From NCBI GenBank assembly GCA_964458705.1, contig CAYWKD010000004.1, positions 1 through 64,000 on the forward strand: a DNA stretch of 64,000 bases, in the 5' to 3' direction. The DNA is from JAAUTG01 sp964458705. Lineage in GTDB: Bacteria > Bacteroidota > Bacteroidia > Chitinophagales > Saprospiraceae. Under the pieces are notes generated by a model. That model did not search any database, was not told where the DNA came from, and was given only the letters and a program-made list of their open reading frames with translations. Both the position numbers and the translations under genes were made by a program. Below are positions 7,739 through 16,258 of this stretch, piece by piece. The first letter of the stretch is position 1. Every line of letters begins with the position of its first letter.

Positions 7739-9367
7739 ATGAAACAATTTTTTCTAATCGTCTTAACAATCCTATCTTTTTCTGCATTTGGACAGCGTTA
7801 CGTACTTTTTAATCCCGTTTGCATGGAGCGATTAAAGTATGATGCTTCGAGTGGTTATGGAGATGAGGACTACATTGTATATGCCATTCAGTTAAGTGAA
7901 ACGGAACGGTTGTTCCTCGAAGTGGGAAAAGAATCAGATAATTATGAAAGACGCATATCAAGAGCTGTCATTACTTGTAACAGCCCTAGCATTAACAAAG
8001 ATATGGTGCAACAAATTGGTCGAGGCAACAGCAACGAATTTTTTATTGTGCAAAAAGAAGGACGTGGAAGTTTCAGAGTTTCGCCAATTGCAAGAGCAAG
8101 TTACATAAAGGTTGGAGAAAATGGATTTGAATATGAATCAAGTGAATACAGTTTTCAATACAGCAATTTCTCTGACAATCGCCAAAATCTTTCTCTAACT
8201 CGTAATGCTCGTGTATTTTTTGTTGGTGATTCTAGCTATGATTGTTTAACAGGCTATACATTTAATGTAACAACTCAAAGCAATTCTAGCAAGGATATTA
8301 CTATTTTACCAGAGTTTGGAGTAGTACAGCACAGGGCTTTTTCGGGCAACAGCACTAGTGCCACAAGTAGAAGGCTGACAAATGTGAATGCAACAGTTTT
8401 TAGTGAGTTGGTAGCTGAAGTTTGTAATAATAGTGGTTATAGTGGTTCAATAGCTAGCAACACTGAAGATAGAAAGCCATATCCTTCTGAAAATAAAAAT
8501 AGAGATACATACGAACCCTATTATGATGGCTATTCTGCTGATCGTGATCGACTTCCAGAAGTAAGTTCAGCAACAGGCAGTCTAGATTATGGTAATATTG
8601 CTGTTTATCAAGGAGGTCGTAGTAGTGAAAGAAAAGATGAGACCTTTACTAGTAGGGGAGGTAATAACGTATCAAATTATGAAGTAAATACTGGAAGTGA
8701 TGTCCATATTGTTAAAAGGCAAGAAACGCTTTACCGAATTGCAAAGAGCTACGGTGTAAAAGTGTCAGATATCAAAAGTTGGAATAAACTTAATAGCAAT
8801 ACGATATATCCAGGAGATCGCTTGATTATCTCAGCTAGAGGTGGAGATGTTCTAGTAGATAAAGGAGGAGCTACTAGTATGGTAGCATCAAATATAGAAC
8901 AGAAATGGAAGAACACTGATGGTTATCATATAGTTCGGTACGGTGAAACACTATCAGAAATCGCTGCTATGTATGGTATGACTGAAGATAGGTTTAGATA
9001 CATCAATGGTCTAGGAAAATCAGAAATTATACCAGTGGGGTATAAGTTGAAAACTAGAGATTGCGATTGTGAGAACTTAGCGGATAATCGAAGCAGTACA
9101 AATTCTTTTCAGTTTGATAATGAGTTTACATCAAAAGGAGGGGAGGAACGTTTTAGCCCAAGTGTTACAAGCCCTGCGCCCTATTCTTACTCTACAACGA
9201 GAAGCATACGGTACGATCAACCAACAAGATGGCATATTGTTAGGGAAAATGAAACACTTTACAGCATAGCAAAAAGGTATAATACGACTGTAGAAAGACT
9301 AAGGCAAGTGAACAGTTTAGATTCTGGTGAAGTATTATTGCCAGAGCAAACAATCATTATCAAATGA
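7739..9367 (+). CDS. Secreted protein with three LysM domains
   Basis: 542 residues with a signal peptide (1-18, ending SAFGQ). Residues 20-230 form a beta-rich region I do not recognise, with several Cys. A Ser/Asn/Tyr-rich linker spans 230-320. Three LysM modules follow at about 322-365, 397-438 and 498-541, each with H-I-V-x-x-x-E-T-L...I-A...Y (for example VHIVKRQETLYRIAKSYG). LysM binds GlcNAc-containing polymers such as peptidoglycan. No catalytic domain is evident, so an envelope-binding or structural role is likely. yraN follows after 33 bases. Confidence 0.85.
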   Translation: MKQFFLIVLTILSFSAFGQRYVLFNPVCMERLKYDASSGYGDEDYIVYAIQLSETERLFLEVGKESDNYERRISRAVITCNSPSINKDMVQQIGRGNSNEFFIVQKEGRGSFRVSPIARASYIKVGENGFEYESSEYSFQYSNFSDNRQNLSLTRNARVFFVGDSSYDCLTGYTFNVTTQSNSSKDITILPEFGVVQHRAFSGNSTSATSRRLTNVNATVFSELVAEVCNNSGYSGSIASNTEDRKPYPSENKNRDTYEPYYDGYSADRDRLPEVSSATGSLDYGNIAVYQGGRSSERKDETFTSRGGNNVSNYEVNTGSDVHIVKRQETLYRIAKSYGVKVSDIKSWNKLNSNTIYPGDRLIISARGGDVLVDKGGATSMVASNIEQKWKNTDGYHIVRYGETLSEIAAMYGMTEDRFRYINGLGKSEIIPVGYKLKTRDCDCENLADNRSSTNSFQFDNEFTSKGGEERFSPSVTSPAPYSYSTTRSIRYDQPTRWHIVRENETLYSIAKRYNTTVERLRQVNSLDSGEVLLPEQTIIIK

Positions 9368-9400
9368 CAATAGGAAGCTTCACTAGGTCAATAAGCTAGC

Positions 9401-9766
9401 ATGGCAAGTCACAACGAACTTGGCAAGAAAGGAGAAGTGCTCGCCCAAAAGTGGCTCAGTAACATTGGTTATCAAATACTTGAGACTAATTGGCGGTTCA
9501 GTAAGGCTGAAATTGATATTATTGCTAAGGATGAAAATATTCTAGTTTTTATTGAAGTCAAAACTAGAAGCTATGAGTCTTTTGGATCGCCAGAAACCTT
9601 CGTGGATGAACAAAAAGAAATATTCATGCTAGATGCTGCTAACGTTTACATGGAAAAAATTGGTCACGATTGGGAAATTCGCTTTGATATTGTTGCTGTA
9701 ACGCTCTATAAAGGTCGTCCACCTAAAATCAGACATTTTAAAGATGCGTTTTTTCCGAGTTGGTGA
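9401..9766 (+). CDS. yraN: YraN/UPF0102 family nuclease-like protein
   Basis: 121 residues, the usual length. The family core is clear: GKKGEVLAQKWL, then a PD-(D/E)XK-like motif in AEIDIIAKDENILVFIEVKT (Asp about residue 47, E-x-K in FIEVKT). The family is predicted to be nuclease-related and to act in DNA processing; its biochemical role is poorly settled. It lies 33 bases after the LysM gene on the same strand and converges on the glycosyltransferase. Confidence 0.9.
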   Translation: MASHNELGKKGEVLAQKWLSNIGYQILETNWRFSKAEIDIIAKDENILVFIEVKTRSYESFGSPETFVDEQKEIFMLDAANVYMEKIGHDWEIRFDIVAVTLYKGRPPKIRHFKDAFFPSW

Positions 9767-9795
9767 TAATCGTATTCTAAGGTAATTTTATTCTT

Positions 9796-10911
9796 TTAGA
9801 GCAAGAGTTCTTGAAAAAATCTTTCGTAATTCAAAACTGTTCGCTCCATAGTAAATTGACTCATTGCTGCCTTGTATCCACTATCAATTAATCTTTGGCG
9901 CATTTCTTTGTCATAGAGTACAAGATTTATTTTCTCAACAAGCGACGGAATGTCGTCATCTTCAAACCAAAGTCCATTCTTTTGCTCATCTAGTACATCA
10001 ATAATTCCTTCATAACGTGTACCAATCACTGGAATTTTAGATCCCATAGCTTCCACTAAGACTAATCCAAAACCATCCGTAGTAGAAGCTAGTACGTTTA
10101 CACTCATCAAGGGATAGTAGTTCATTACTTCTTGTGGGCTTACTTTGCCAGCATAAATAATTTCTTGCTGCACTTGGAGTTGTTTGACTTGCTTATCGAA
10201 AGTACCTTTATCAATGCCAACGAAAAGTACTCTTATTTCTTTGTTCAGATAGGGTAGGGCTTGTATAATTTGAATCTGATTTTTCAATCGCGAGACGCAA
10301 CCAATAACTTTGTTTTTAGTGGAAATACCAAACTGCTGACGCAGTGCTGCTACTTTTTCACTATCCATCCAGTTAAATTTTTCTTTAGGAATACCATTGT
10401 GAATGACTTTTAAATGTGATGCTGAAATTCCCTTTTGAATAAAAGTCTTTTTCAGTGCCTCACTAATCACTACAATTTTATCTGTGCCTTTTTGATAAAA
10501 CCAATTTTGAAGGCGACCACCTGCACTTTTAGGAGTTTGTCGGCGCGTGTGAATAACTTTTACAGGTAATCCATACTGCCAACGCGCTAATATGGCAAGA
10601 TAACGATCTTTACTTGATTGCGCATTAATGATTTGAATATCAAATTTCTCAACTGCTTTTTTTATCTGTTGAAGGCTTCTTCTACTCACCTTACTCTTAA
10701 AAGTCATTGGAAATAAAATAACTTTAGTATTATTAAGTAGTTGGTACAACAACGATTTTTTACGACAAGCCACAACAACTGTATGTCCCTTATTGGCTAG
10801 CCCTTCGCTGAGGTAGGCAATAGAATTAGTTGAGCCAGCCATGTCTCCTTGGTAAGTTAAGAAAAGTAGATTCACGTATTGTAATTTTGGCGGATCAGAT
10901 GATACATTCAT
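9796..10911 (-). CDS. GT-B glycosyltransferase, family 4-like
   Basis: 371 residues, a full-length GT4-type enzyme. The N-terminal acceptor domain begins with a strand and a glycine-rich turn (FLTYQGDMAGSTNSIAYLSEGL). The C-terminal nucleotide-sugar domain contains IGCVSRLKNQ, then DGFGLVLVEAMGSKIPVIGT, which matches the E-x7-E donor-binding motif. There is no signal or membrane segment, so it should act on the cytoplasmic side, for instance on a lipid-linked or surface glycan. Substrates cannot be told. It is the last gene of the six-gene minus-strand run, 6 bases after the isomerase-like gene. Confidence 0.88.
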   Translation of the reverse strand: MNVSSDPPKLQYVNLLFLTYQGDMAGSTNSIAYLSEGLANKGHTVVVACRKKSLLYQLLNNTKVILFPMTFKSKVSRRSLQQIKKAVEKFDIQIINAQSSKDRYLAILARWQYGLPVKVIHTRRQTPKSAGGRLQNWFYQKGTDKIVVISEALKKTFIQKGISASHLKVIHNGIPKEKFNWMDSEKVAALRQQFGISTKNKVIGCVSRLKNQIQIIQALPYLNKEIRVLFVGIDKGTFDKQVKQLQVQQEIIYAGKVSPQEVMNYYPLMSVNVLASTTDGFGLVLVEAMGSKIPVIGTRYEGIIDVLDEQKNGLWFEDDDIPSLVEKINLVLYDKEMRQRLIDSGYKAAMSQFTMERTVLNYERFFQELLL

Positions 10912-10917
10912 TTACCA

Positions 10918-11718
10918 TTAGTCTTCAAATGTAGGGGACTGTTTCATCATTTGTGCTTGCATTGCTGACATTAGATCATTAGAAAAGAGCATGGCAGCAT
11001 TCCAAAGTTGAATTTGGTTTAATCCTTCCTGCACAGAATGGTCTCTGGCAAAAAGTAGGCTTTTCTTAGTGCCACGAATTGCCAAGGGAGATTTCGCTGC
11101 GATGACTTTTGCTAATTGCTGAACATGGTCTATCATAGTAGTCTGATCCGAAAATATTTGGTTAACTAAGCCTATCTTTTCTGCTTCACTACTAAAGACT
11201 TTTCTGCCTGTGTAAGCCATTTCTGCTGCTTTCCCATAAGGGATAATTTTGGGTAGTCGTTGTAGTGTTCCTAAATCTGCTACCATACCCATATCAATTT
11301 CTTTAATAGTAAAATAAGCCTCACTTGTGCAATAGCGCATATCACAAGCCGATACTATATCAACACCACCACCTATACACCCTCCTTGAACGGCAGCTAT
11401 AACTGGCTTACAGCAATTTTCAATAGCATTGACGGCTGCTTGTAAGTCCTTTATAATTTGTAAAAGGGCTTCTCTTTTGCGTCCTTCACATTTCAGATCG
11501 TTCAGTTGCCCAAAAGACATAAATAACTCTAAGTCAATTCCCGCACAGAAATGCTTTCCAGTGCTACTCAGGATAATAGCTCTGACTTCTGGATTATCGT
11601 TTAACTGATGAAAAGTCGCTTTTAATTTCTCCCAACCTGCTTTATGAAGAGCATTTGCTTTATCTGGTCGGTTGAATTGGACATGGGCTATTTTATCCTG
11701 AATATTGATTTGAAACAT
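10918..11718 (-). CDS. Crotonase family, delta(3,5)-delta(2,4)-dienoyl-CoA isomerase-like
   Basis: 266 residues. It has the enoyl-CoA hydratase/isomerase fold with oxyanion-hole segments GKHFCAGIDL (54-63) and QGGCIGGGVD (111-120). The three acidic residues known from mammalian ECH1 are in place: D126 in SACDMRYC, E140 in IKEIDMG, D148 in VADLGTLQRLP. This favours dienoyl-CoA isomerase over plain hydratase. It would help beta-oxidation of fatty acids with odd-position double bonds. It lies 18 bases after rdgB and 6 before the glycosyltransferase. Family certain; subfamily by recalled motif resemblance. Confidence 0.82.
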   Translation of the reverse strand: MFQINIQDKIAHVQFNRPDKANALHKAGWEKLKATFHQLNDNPEVRAIILSSTGKHFCAGIDLELFMSFGQLNDLKCEGRKREALLQIIKDLQAAVNAIENCCKPVIAAVQGGCIGGGVDIVSACDMRYCTSEAYFTIKEIDMGMVADLGTLQRLPKIIPYGKAAEMAYTGRKVFSSEAEKIGLVNQIFSDQTTMIDHVQQLAKVIAAKSPLAIRGTKKSLLFARDHSVQEGLNQIQLWNAAMLFSNDLMSAMQAQMMKQSPTFED

Positions 11719-11736
11719 GAAGGTTTATATTTTTGA

Positions 11737-12312
11737 TTACGGTTCTTGCAAAAATGCTTTTAGTAGTTTTGTTGCTTTTCCTCGATGACTAATTGAATTT
11801 TTCTCTTTTGCACTCATTTCAGCGAAAGAACGCACTTCTCCTTCCGGGATGAAAATAGGATCGTAGCCAAATCCTTCTTTGCCTTGCTTTTCAGTAGCAA
11901 TTCTTCCTCTGACGATGCCTTCAAAAGTATATTCTTTGTCCTCCAAGGTTAGAGCAATTACCGTCCTAAACTGTGCACTTCTGTCCGCTTTCCCTTCTAA
12001 ATTTTTTAATACTTTAGCCATGTTAGCATTAGCATCTCTAGCTTCACCAGCATAGTAAGCGGTATCGACTCCTGGTTCGCCGTTGAGTGCATCAATTTCC
12101 AATCCCGTATCTTCTGCAAAACAATCCACTTTGTAGTTATCCCTTATGTATCGGGCTTTTTGTAAGGCATTGCCTTGTATAGTAGCTTGTGTTTCAGGGA
12201 TTTCCTCTGTACAATCAATATCTTTTAGCCCCATTATTTCAAAGCCTTTTCCAAGAATTTGATTGATCTCTCTGACTTTATTTGGATTACTAGTCGCAAA
12301 TACAATCTTCAT
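11737..12312 (-). CDS. rdgB: XTP/dITP pyrophosphatase (RdgB/HAM1)
   Basis: 191 residues, standard length. It hydrolyses non-canonical purine triphosphates (dITP, XTP) to monophosphates, keeping them out of DNA and RNA. The family signatures are all visible: FATSNPNKVREI at the N-terminus, CFAEDTGLEIDALNGEPG in the middle, GFGYDPIF, and the C-terminal SHRGKA. It lies between the SCO1 gene (68 bases upstream) and the crotonase gene. Confidence 0.96.
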   Translation of the reverse strand: MKIVFATSNPNKVREINQILGKGFEIMGLKDIDCTEEIPETQATIQGNALQKARYIRDNYKVDCFAEDTGLEIDALNGEPGVDTAYYAGEARDANANMAKVLKNLEGKADRSAQFRTVIALTLEDKEYTFEGIVRGRIATEKQGKEGFGYDPIFIPEGEVRSFAEMSAKEKNSISHRGKATKLLKAFLQEP

Positions 12313-12380
12313 AAACTTACTTTTTTAACTAAAATATCGCTTGAAAAGTGCCAGTGTACTTCAAAATGGAAAAAAGTTTG

Positions 12381-13037
12381 TTAATCCATATTTTCCACTG
12401 GCTCATACTCCAATAAAAGTTTATCCATATCCTGCATTAAGCGATCAACATCTTTAGGATCAGTACCATCCGCAAAAGAACGGATATGGCGTTCTTTATC
12501 AATCAAAATCAAACGGCCACTATGATCGAAGCCACCCGCTGCTTCCTCATCTTCTAGTGCAATGCTGAAATAATCATCCGCAATTTCGTAAATTTCGTCT
12601 TTATCGCCTGTTACAAAATGCCATTTATCAGCTTTGTTGATACCAACACTCTCAGCATACCATTTCAATCTGGCTACTGTATCATTTTTTACATCAATAG
12701 AGTGAGAAAGAAAAGCGACATCAGAATTATTCAAATATTCATCATGGATACGCTTCATTTGCTTTGTCATTTTTGGACAAATAGTTGGACAATGCGTAAA
12801 GAAAAAATCTACCACGTAAATTTTATCTTCAAAAGTTTTATTGCTTACTAGTTGGCTATCTTGATTCACGAATGTAAAATCGGGAATACTGTGATAAATG
12901 GTATCGCCGTCCACTTCATCCCTTTCTCCGAGTATAGGCAATTTATTATCGTTGGCATTTTTGTCTAAACTACAGCTAGTCAACATTGACAGTAGTGCAA
13001 GAGCGACTAGCGCACTAAATTTTAATTTTAAGATCAT
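12381..13037 (-). CDS. SCO1/SenC family copper chaperone lipoprotein
   Basis: 218 residues. The signal peptide ends in lipobox MLTSC (C22), so it should be lipid-anchored in the periplasm. The thioredoxin-like fold carries the SCO copper ligands: C-x3-C in THCPTICPKM (C83, C87) and a distal His in GFDHSGRL (H172). SCO proteins deliver copper to, or reduce, the CuA site of cytochrome oxidase. Its start overlaps the stop of the upstream small lipoprotein by four bases, so the two are translationally coupled. No oxidase genes are in the window. Confidence 0.93.
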   Translation of the reverse strand: MILKLKFSALVALALLSMLTSCSLDKNANDNKLPILGERDEVDGDTIYHSIPDFTFVNQDSQLVSNKTFEDKIYVVDFFFTHCPTICPKMTKQMKRIHDEYLNNSDVAFLSHSIDVKNDTVARLKWYAESVGINKADKWHFVTGDKDEIYEIADDYFSIALEDEEAAGGFDHSGRLILIDKERHIRSFADGTDPKDVDRLMQDMDKLLLEYEPVENMD

Positions 13038-13468
13038 TCTTCTTCTTTTTTTAATTTTTCTAAAAGCGTATTTCCATCTTCTATGCTGCTATAAATAGCT
13101 GCTTCCACTTCTTTTCCCTTTTCCATTTCTTTTTTGTAAGCTACCATCAACTCATCATGTGGCAGATCGGTATTACTATACTTTCCAAAACTAGCCATCC
13201 AACTCATCATACTTTCGTCCGCTTTGTCTAAGCGAGTTATCATTTGAGCTACTTCTGCCTGCATCGCTTCTGGGATGTTTTCCATGGAGCGCAAGGTTCG
13301 CTTAATACGATTGACTTCACCCATCTCAGGCATTACTTCATCGTGTAGTGCCATCAGTTCTTCCCACTTTTGATCGGCTTCTGCCTTTTGTTGTTCTGCT
13401 GTGCTTTCTGAACCACATTGTGCTGCTAAAAAAGATATAGCAATCAGTGCAATAAATATAGATCTCAT
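13034..13468 (-). CDS. Small helical lipoprotein coupled to SCO1
   Basis: 144 residues. A signal peptide ends in lipobox LAAQC (C19). The mature part is helical and Met/Glu/Lys-rich, with pieces such as LHDEVMPEMGEV and MSWMASFGKY. I know similar short lipoproteins beside SCO genes in Bacteroidota, usually unnamed. Met and His content would allow metal contact, but that is guesswork. It lies 5 bases after engB and overlaps the SCO1 start. Confidence 0.75.
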   Translation of the reverse strand: MRSIFIALIAISFLAAQCGSESTAEQQKAEADQKWEELMALHDEVMPEMGEVNRIKRTLRSMENIPEAMQAEVAQMITRLDKADESMMSWMASFGKYSNTDLPHDELMVAYKKEMEKGKEVEAAIYSSIEDGNTLLEKLKKEEE

Positions 13469-13473
13469 GATTT

Positions 13474-14085
13474 TTATGATTGATTTGAAAATATTTGTTC
13501 GTTTATGTCTTGAATAAATGTGAGTAACGCTGCTCTCCCCTCATCCGTATTGGAAGAAGTCAAAAATTGCGGTGGCAATTCATCCCAATATTCGAGCATA
13601 GTAGTGTTGAATTCTTCTACGTTTTCTTCTAGCTCAATAGGCTTTAAGCGATCAATTTTGGTAAATACTAAAGCAAAAGGCACTTGCATTTGTCCTAGCC
13701 AATTAATAAAATCAATGTCATTTTTTTGTGGAGAAACGTTGGAGTCAACTAAAACAAAAGCACACTGCAGGTTGAGCCGTTCCAACATGAAATCTTCAAT
13801 CATTTTACGCCACTTCTGTCGCATTTGCTTAGAAATTTTAGCGTAACCATAACCCGGTAAATCAACTAGATACCATTGCTTATCAATTAAAAAATAATTG
13901 AGCATTTGGGTTTTACCTGGCTTCTTGGACGTTCGGGCAAGTTCTTTTCGCTTTGTTAACGAATTAATTAAAGAGGATTTTCCGACATTGGAGCGACCAA
14001 TAAAGGCGTACTCGGGTTGCTCTCCCTTAGGGCAGAGCTTATAATTTGGGTAACTTCCTATGTACTTTGCTTCGTGCACTTCCAT
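13474..14085 (-). CDS. engB: Ribosome-biogenesis GTPase EngB (YihA/YsxC)
   Basis: 203 residues, normal length. It is an essential-type GTPase for large-subunit assembly. G1 is GRSNVGKS (30-37), G3 is DLPGYGYAK, and G4 is TKIDR. The C-terminal SSNTDEGR segment is consistent with G5. It heads the six-gene minus-strand run. A -7-like TAATTTTG is at 14174-14167, without a good upstream partner. Confidence 0.96.
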   Translation of the reverse strand: MEVHEAKYIGSYPNYKLCPKGEQPEYAFIGRSNVGKSSLINSLTKRKELARTSKKPGKTQMLNYFLIDKQWYLVDLPGYGYAKISKQMRQKWRKMIEDFMLERLNLQCAFVLVDSNVSPQKNDIDFINWLGQMQVPFALVFTKIDRLKPIELEENVEEFNTTMLEYWDELPPQFLTSSNTDEGRAALLTFIQDINEQIFSNQS

Positions 14086-14258
14086 TCTTTCTTCGTCGTT
14101 GCTTAACTAATCTTTAACCGATCGGGTACAATATTTTTTTTGATAACACTAATTAAAGTGATTTAGCAAAATTACAACATAAATTAATGTTCTATTAAAG
14201 AACAAGCTAAAATAGATAAAGTCTATTTTGCAGTCGTTTTTAAATAAAAACAAAAATC

Positions 14259-14882
14259 ATGAGAAAAACAATCGCATTAATTGTACTTTTAAGTAGCGCA
14301 ACTTTCGCTTTCAGTCAAGCTAGGTTTGGTATTCGTGCGGGAGTAAGCACTATGGATATTGAGACTAGCCAGATTCCGATTATTAGCTCTACTTCTGCTA
14401 GTGACTTCAACTTAGCAGTAAAAGAGGCAAGATATGGCGTTCATGCTGGACTTTTTGCAAAATTTCCAATTTCTGACCTCTTTTTTTTGCAGCCTGAAAT
14501 TGTGTTTAACTCTAATCGTGTTGATTTTCAGCGAGATGACTTGAGTGAAGTATTTACTGAAAAATATCAGTACTTGGATATTCCTGTAATTGCAGGTATC
14601 AAACTTGGTCCGATTAAACCACAAATTGGTTTGGTTGGTCATGTATTTCTAAATAGCAGCACTGAAGAGGATTTTCAACTCGAAGACTATAAGCAAGATT
14701 TTCAAGACTTAACACTGGGTTGGCAGGGTGGTGTCGGTTTAGAAATCGGCAAAATCTTCTTGGATTTCAAGTATGAGGGGAATTTTACTAATTTTGGTGA
14801 GCATATCAGAGTAGGTGGAGAAGATTATGAATTTGACAATGCGCCATCAAGATTGATTCTTTCTTTTGGATTAGCGTTTTAA
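14259..14882 (+). CDS. Outer-membrane beta-barrel protein (porin-like)
   Basis: 207 residues. The signal peptide is 1-19 (TFAFSQA). The rest alternates aromatic/hydrophobic and polar residues, starting RFGIRAGV and ending with the C-terminal strand SRLILSFGLAF with terminal Phe. It contains HAGLFAKFPI and YLDIPVIAGIKLG, typical of the outer-membrane-protein beta-barrel family common in Bacteroidota. No ligand can be predicted. It ends 11 bases from the converging thiE/thiD gene with a shared hairpin. Confidence 0.82.
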   Translation: MRKTIALIVLLSSATFAFSQARFGIRAGVSTMDIETSQIPIISSTSASDFNLAVKEARYGVHAGLFAKFPISDLFFLQPEIVFNSNRVDFQRDDLSEVFTEKYQYLDIPVIAGIKLGPIKPQIGLVGHVFLNSSTEEDFQLEDYKQDFQDLTLGWQGGVGLEIGKIFLDFKYEGNFTNFGEHIRVGGEDYEFDNAPSRLILSFGLAF

Positions 14883-14893
14883 AAAAAAATGAA

Positions 14894-16258
14894 TTAGCAA
14901 TGATAGCCTAGTAAGCTGTCATTGCTATTCAAGAAGTTTTCAACATACTCTTTCCCCAGTTGGCAAGCGGTTATCAAATCACTGTTTTTAGCTAACTGTG
15001 CTGTAATAGCTGCAGATAGCACACAGCCTGAGCCATGCTTTCCTGTCTTAGCAATTAAATTCGGCGAGAAAGTAGCAATCAATTTGCCGTCTTTCCAAAG
15101 TTGATCCTCGGCAAATGAATTCTCGCTATGACCTCCTTTGAGCAGTACAGCACAATACTGGCTGAGCTGCTCGGCTGCAATTTGAGCGGACTTGGCAGGC
15201 ATAATTCTTAGTATTTCTTCTTGATTGGGAGTGAGAAGCTCTATTTTCTTGAGTAAATCTAATGTTTGAAAGTCTTTATGGAATTCAAAACCTGCACTAG
15301 CTTTTAATATTGGGTCAAGAACGATGGGTATATTCGTAAAATAGTCTACAACTTTCTCTAAAATTTGCCAGTTACTAATCAGTCCTATTTTGATGGCTTG
15401 AATAGTAAATCGCTGCCTGAGAATTTCGATTTGTTGAATTAAGAGTGATTCATCTATCCAGTTAACAGCAGTGAAGTTCTGGTCGTTTTGAACGGTTAGT
15501 GCTGTGCAAACGCTCAATCCATAAACTTGATGTTGCTCAAATGTTTTTATATCAGCGTTCAAGCCTGCTCCTGCACTTGGATCGTGACCAGCGATTGTGA
15601 GAACAAAAGGTCGAGAATAGACTGGAGTATGAAGTGCCTCAAAAGGTGCATTGAGTAACAATTCAAATCGCTCTACTGCTAAATTTGGTTGCTGCCAGAT
15701 ATATCCTAATGTTGCTACTCCGTCAAATCCTTTTACTTTTGCGGCTTGAAGCCGTTTGGGTTCTATTCCACCTAATGCGATTAAACGAGCTTTTACTTTG
15801 CTTTTCCATGGCTGTACATTCAGCGCTTCATTAGCATTATAATTCGATTTAGAAATGCTGTCAAATACAGGACTTACTAGCACATAATCACAAAGATGAC
15901 CCAGTGCAGATAAATCTTCTAAGTGATGAATGGCTGCAGAAACTAAAAGTCCTTCCGCCACAAAGTCATTGGCTAATTGAACTAAATTGGCTTGGCTCAG
16001 CCCTTTGCGGCTTTGCTCAGTGAGATGAACCCCTCCTAAACCAAGTTGTACTGCCAAATGATAGTGCTGGTGTAAAATTATTTTATTCCAGTATTCATTA
16101 GGAATTTCTGCCAAATATTGAGCCAATTCAATATCACTAAAACTAGGTTTTCTCAGATGGAAATATTGTAAGCCAGCCTCAAAAAGTTGGGCAACGATTA
16201 GCGTTTCACTTACTACTTTTTGAGGTGGTGATAGAACGATGACAGAGCTATCCTTCAT
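14894..16258 (-). CDS. TenI/ThiE-like and ThiD fusion (thiamine biosynthesis)
   Basis: 454 residues. Residues 1-205 are a thiamine-phosphate synthase/TenI-type TIM barrel: YFHLRKPSFSD, GGVHLTEQSR, SAAIHHLED, DYVLVSPVFDSISK, LIALGGIEPKR. Residues 215-454 are hydroxymethylpyrimidine (phosphate) kinase ThiD: LTIAGHDPSAGAGLNADIKTF near the start and AKTGKHGSGCVLSAAI with the kinase catalytic region. The ThiD half should phosphorylate HMP and HMP-P. The first half shows HLRKP where ThiE usually has QLREK, and S where TenI has its His, so coupling versus tautomerase activity is open. The start overlaps the end of aspS by 11 bases. Confidence 0.85.
   Translation of the reverse strand: MKDSSVIVLSPPQKVVSETLIVAQLFEAGLQYFHLRKPSFSDIELAQYLAEIPNEYWNKIILHQHYHLAVQLGLGGVHLTEQSRKGLSQANLVQLANDFVAEGLLVSAAIHHLEDLSALGHLCDYVLVSPVFDSISKSNYNANEALNVQPWKSKVKARLIALGGIEPKRLQAAKVKGFDGVATLGYIWQQPNLAVERFELLLNAPFEALHTPVYSRPFVLTIAGHDPSAGAGLNADIKTFEQHQVYGLSVCTALTVQNDQNFTAVNWIDESLLIQQIEILRQRFTIQAIKIGLISNWQILEKVVDYFTNIPIVLDPILKASAGFEFHKDFQTLDLLKKIELLTPNQEEILRIMPAKSAQIAAEQLSQYCAVLLKGGHSENSFAEDQLWKDGKLIATFSPNLIAKTGKHGSGCVLSAAITAQLAKNSDLITACQLGKEYVENFLNSNDSLLGYHC
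14895..14927 (-). terminator. Terminator for aspS-thiE/thiD, overlapping the stop codon
   Basis: A 13-bp stem (14895-14907 with 14915-14927) with one G.T wobble and a seven-base loop. On the minus strand it is followed by a run of nine Ts. It covers the last codons and stop of the thiE/thiD fusion. It may also slow plus-strand transcripts from the barrel gene. Confidence 0.65.
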
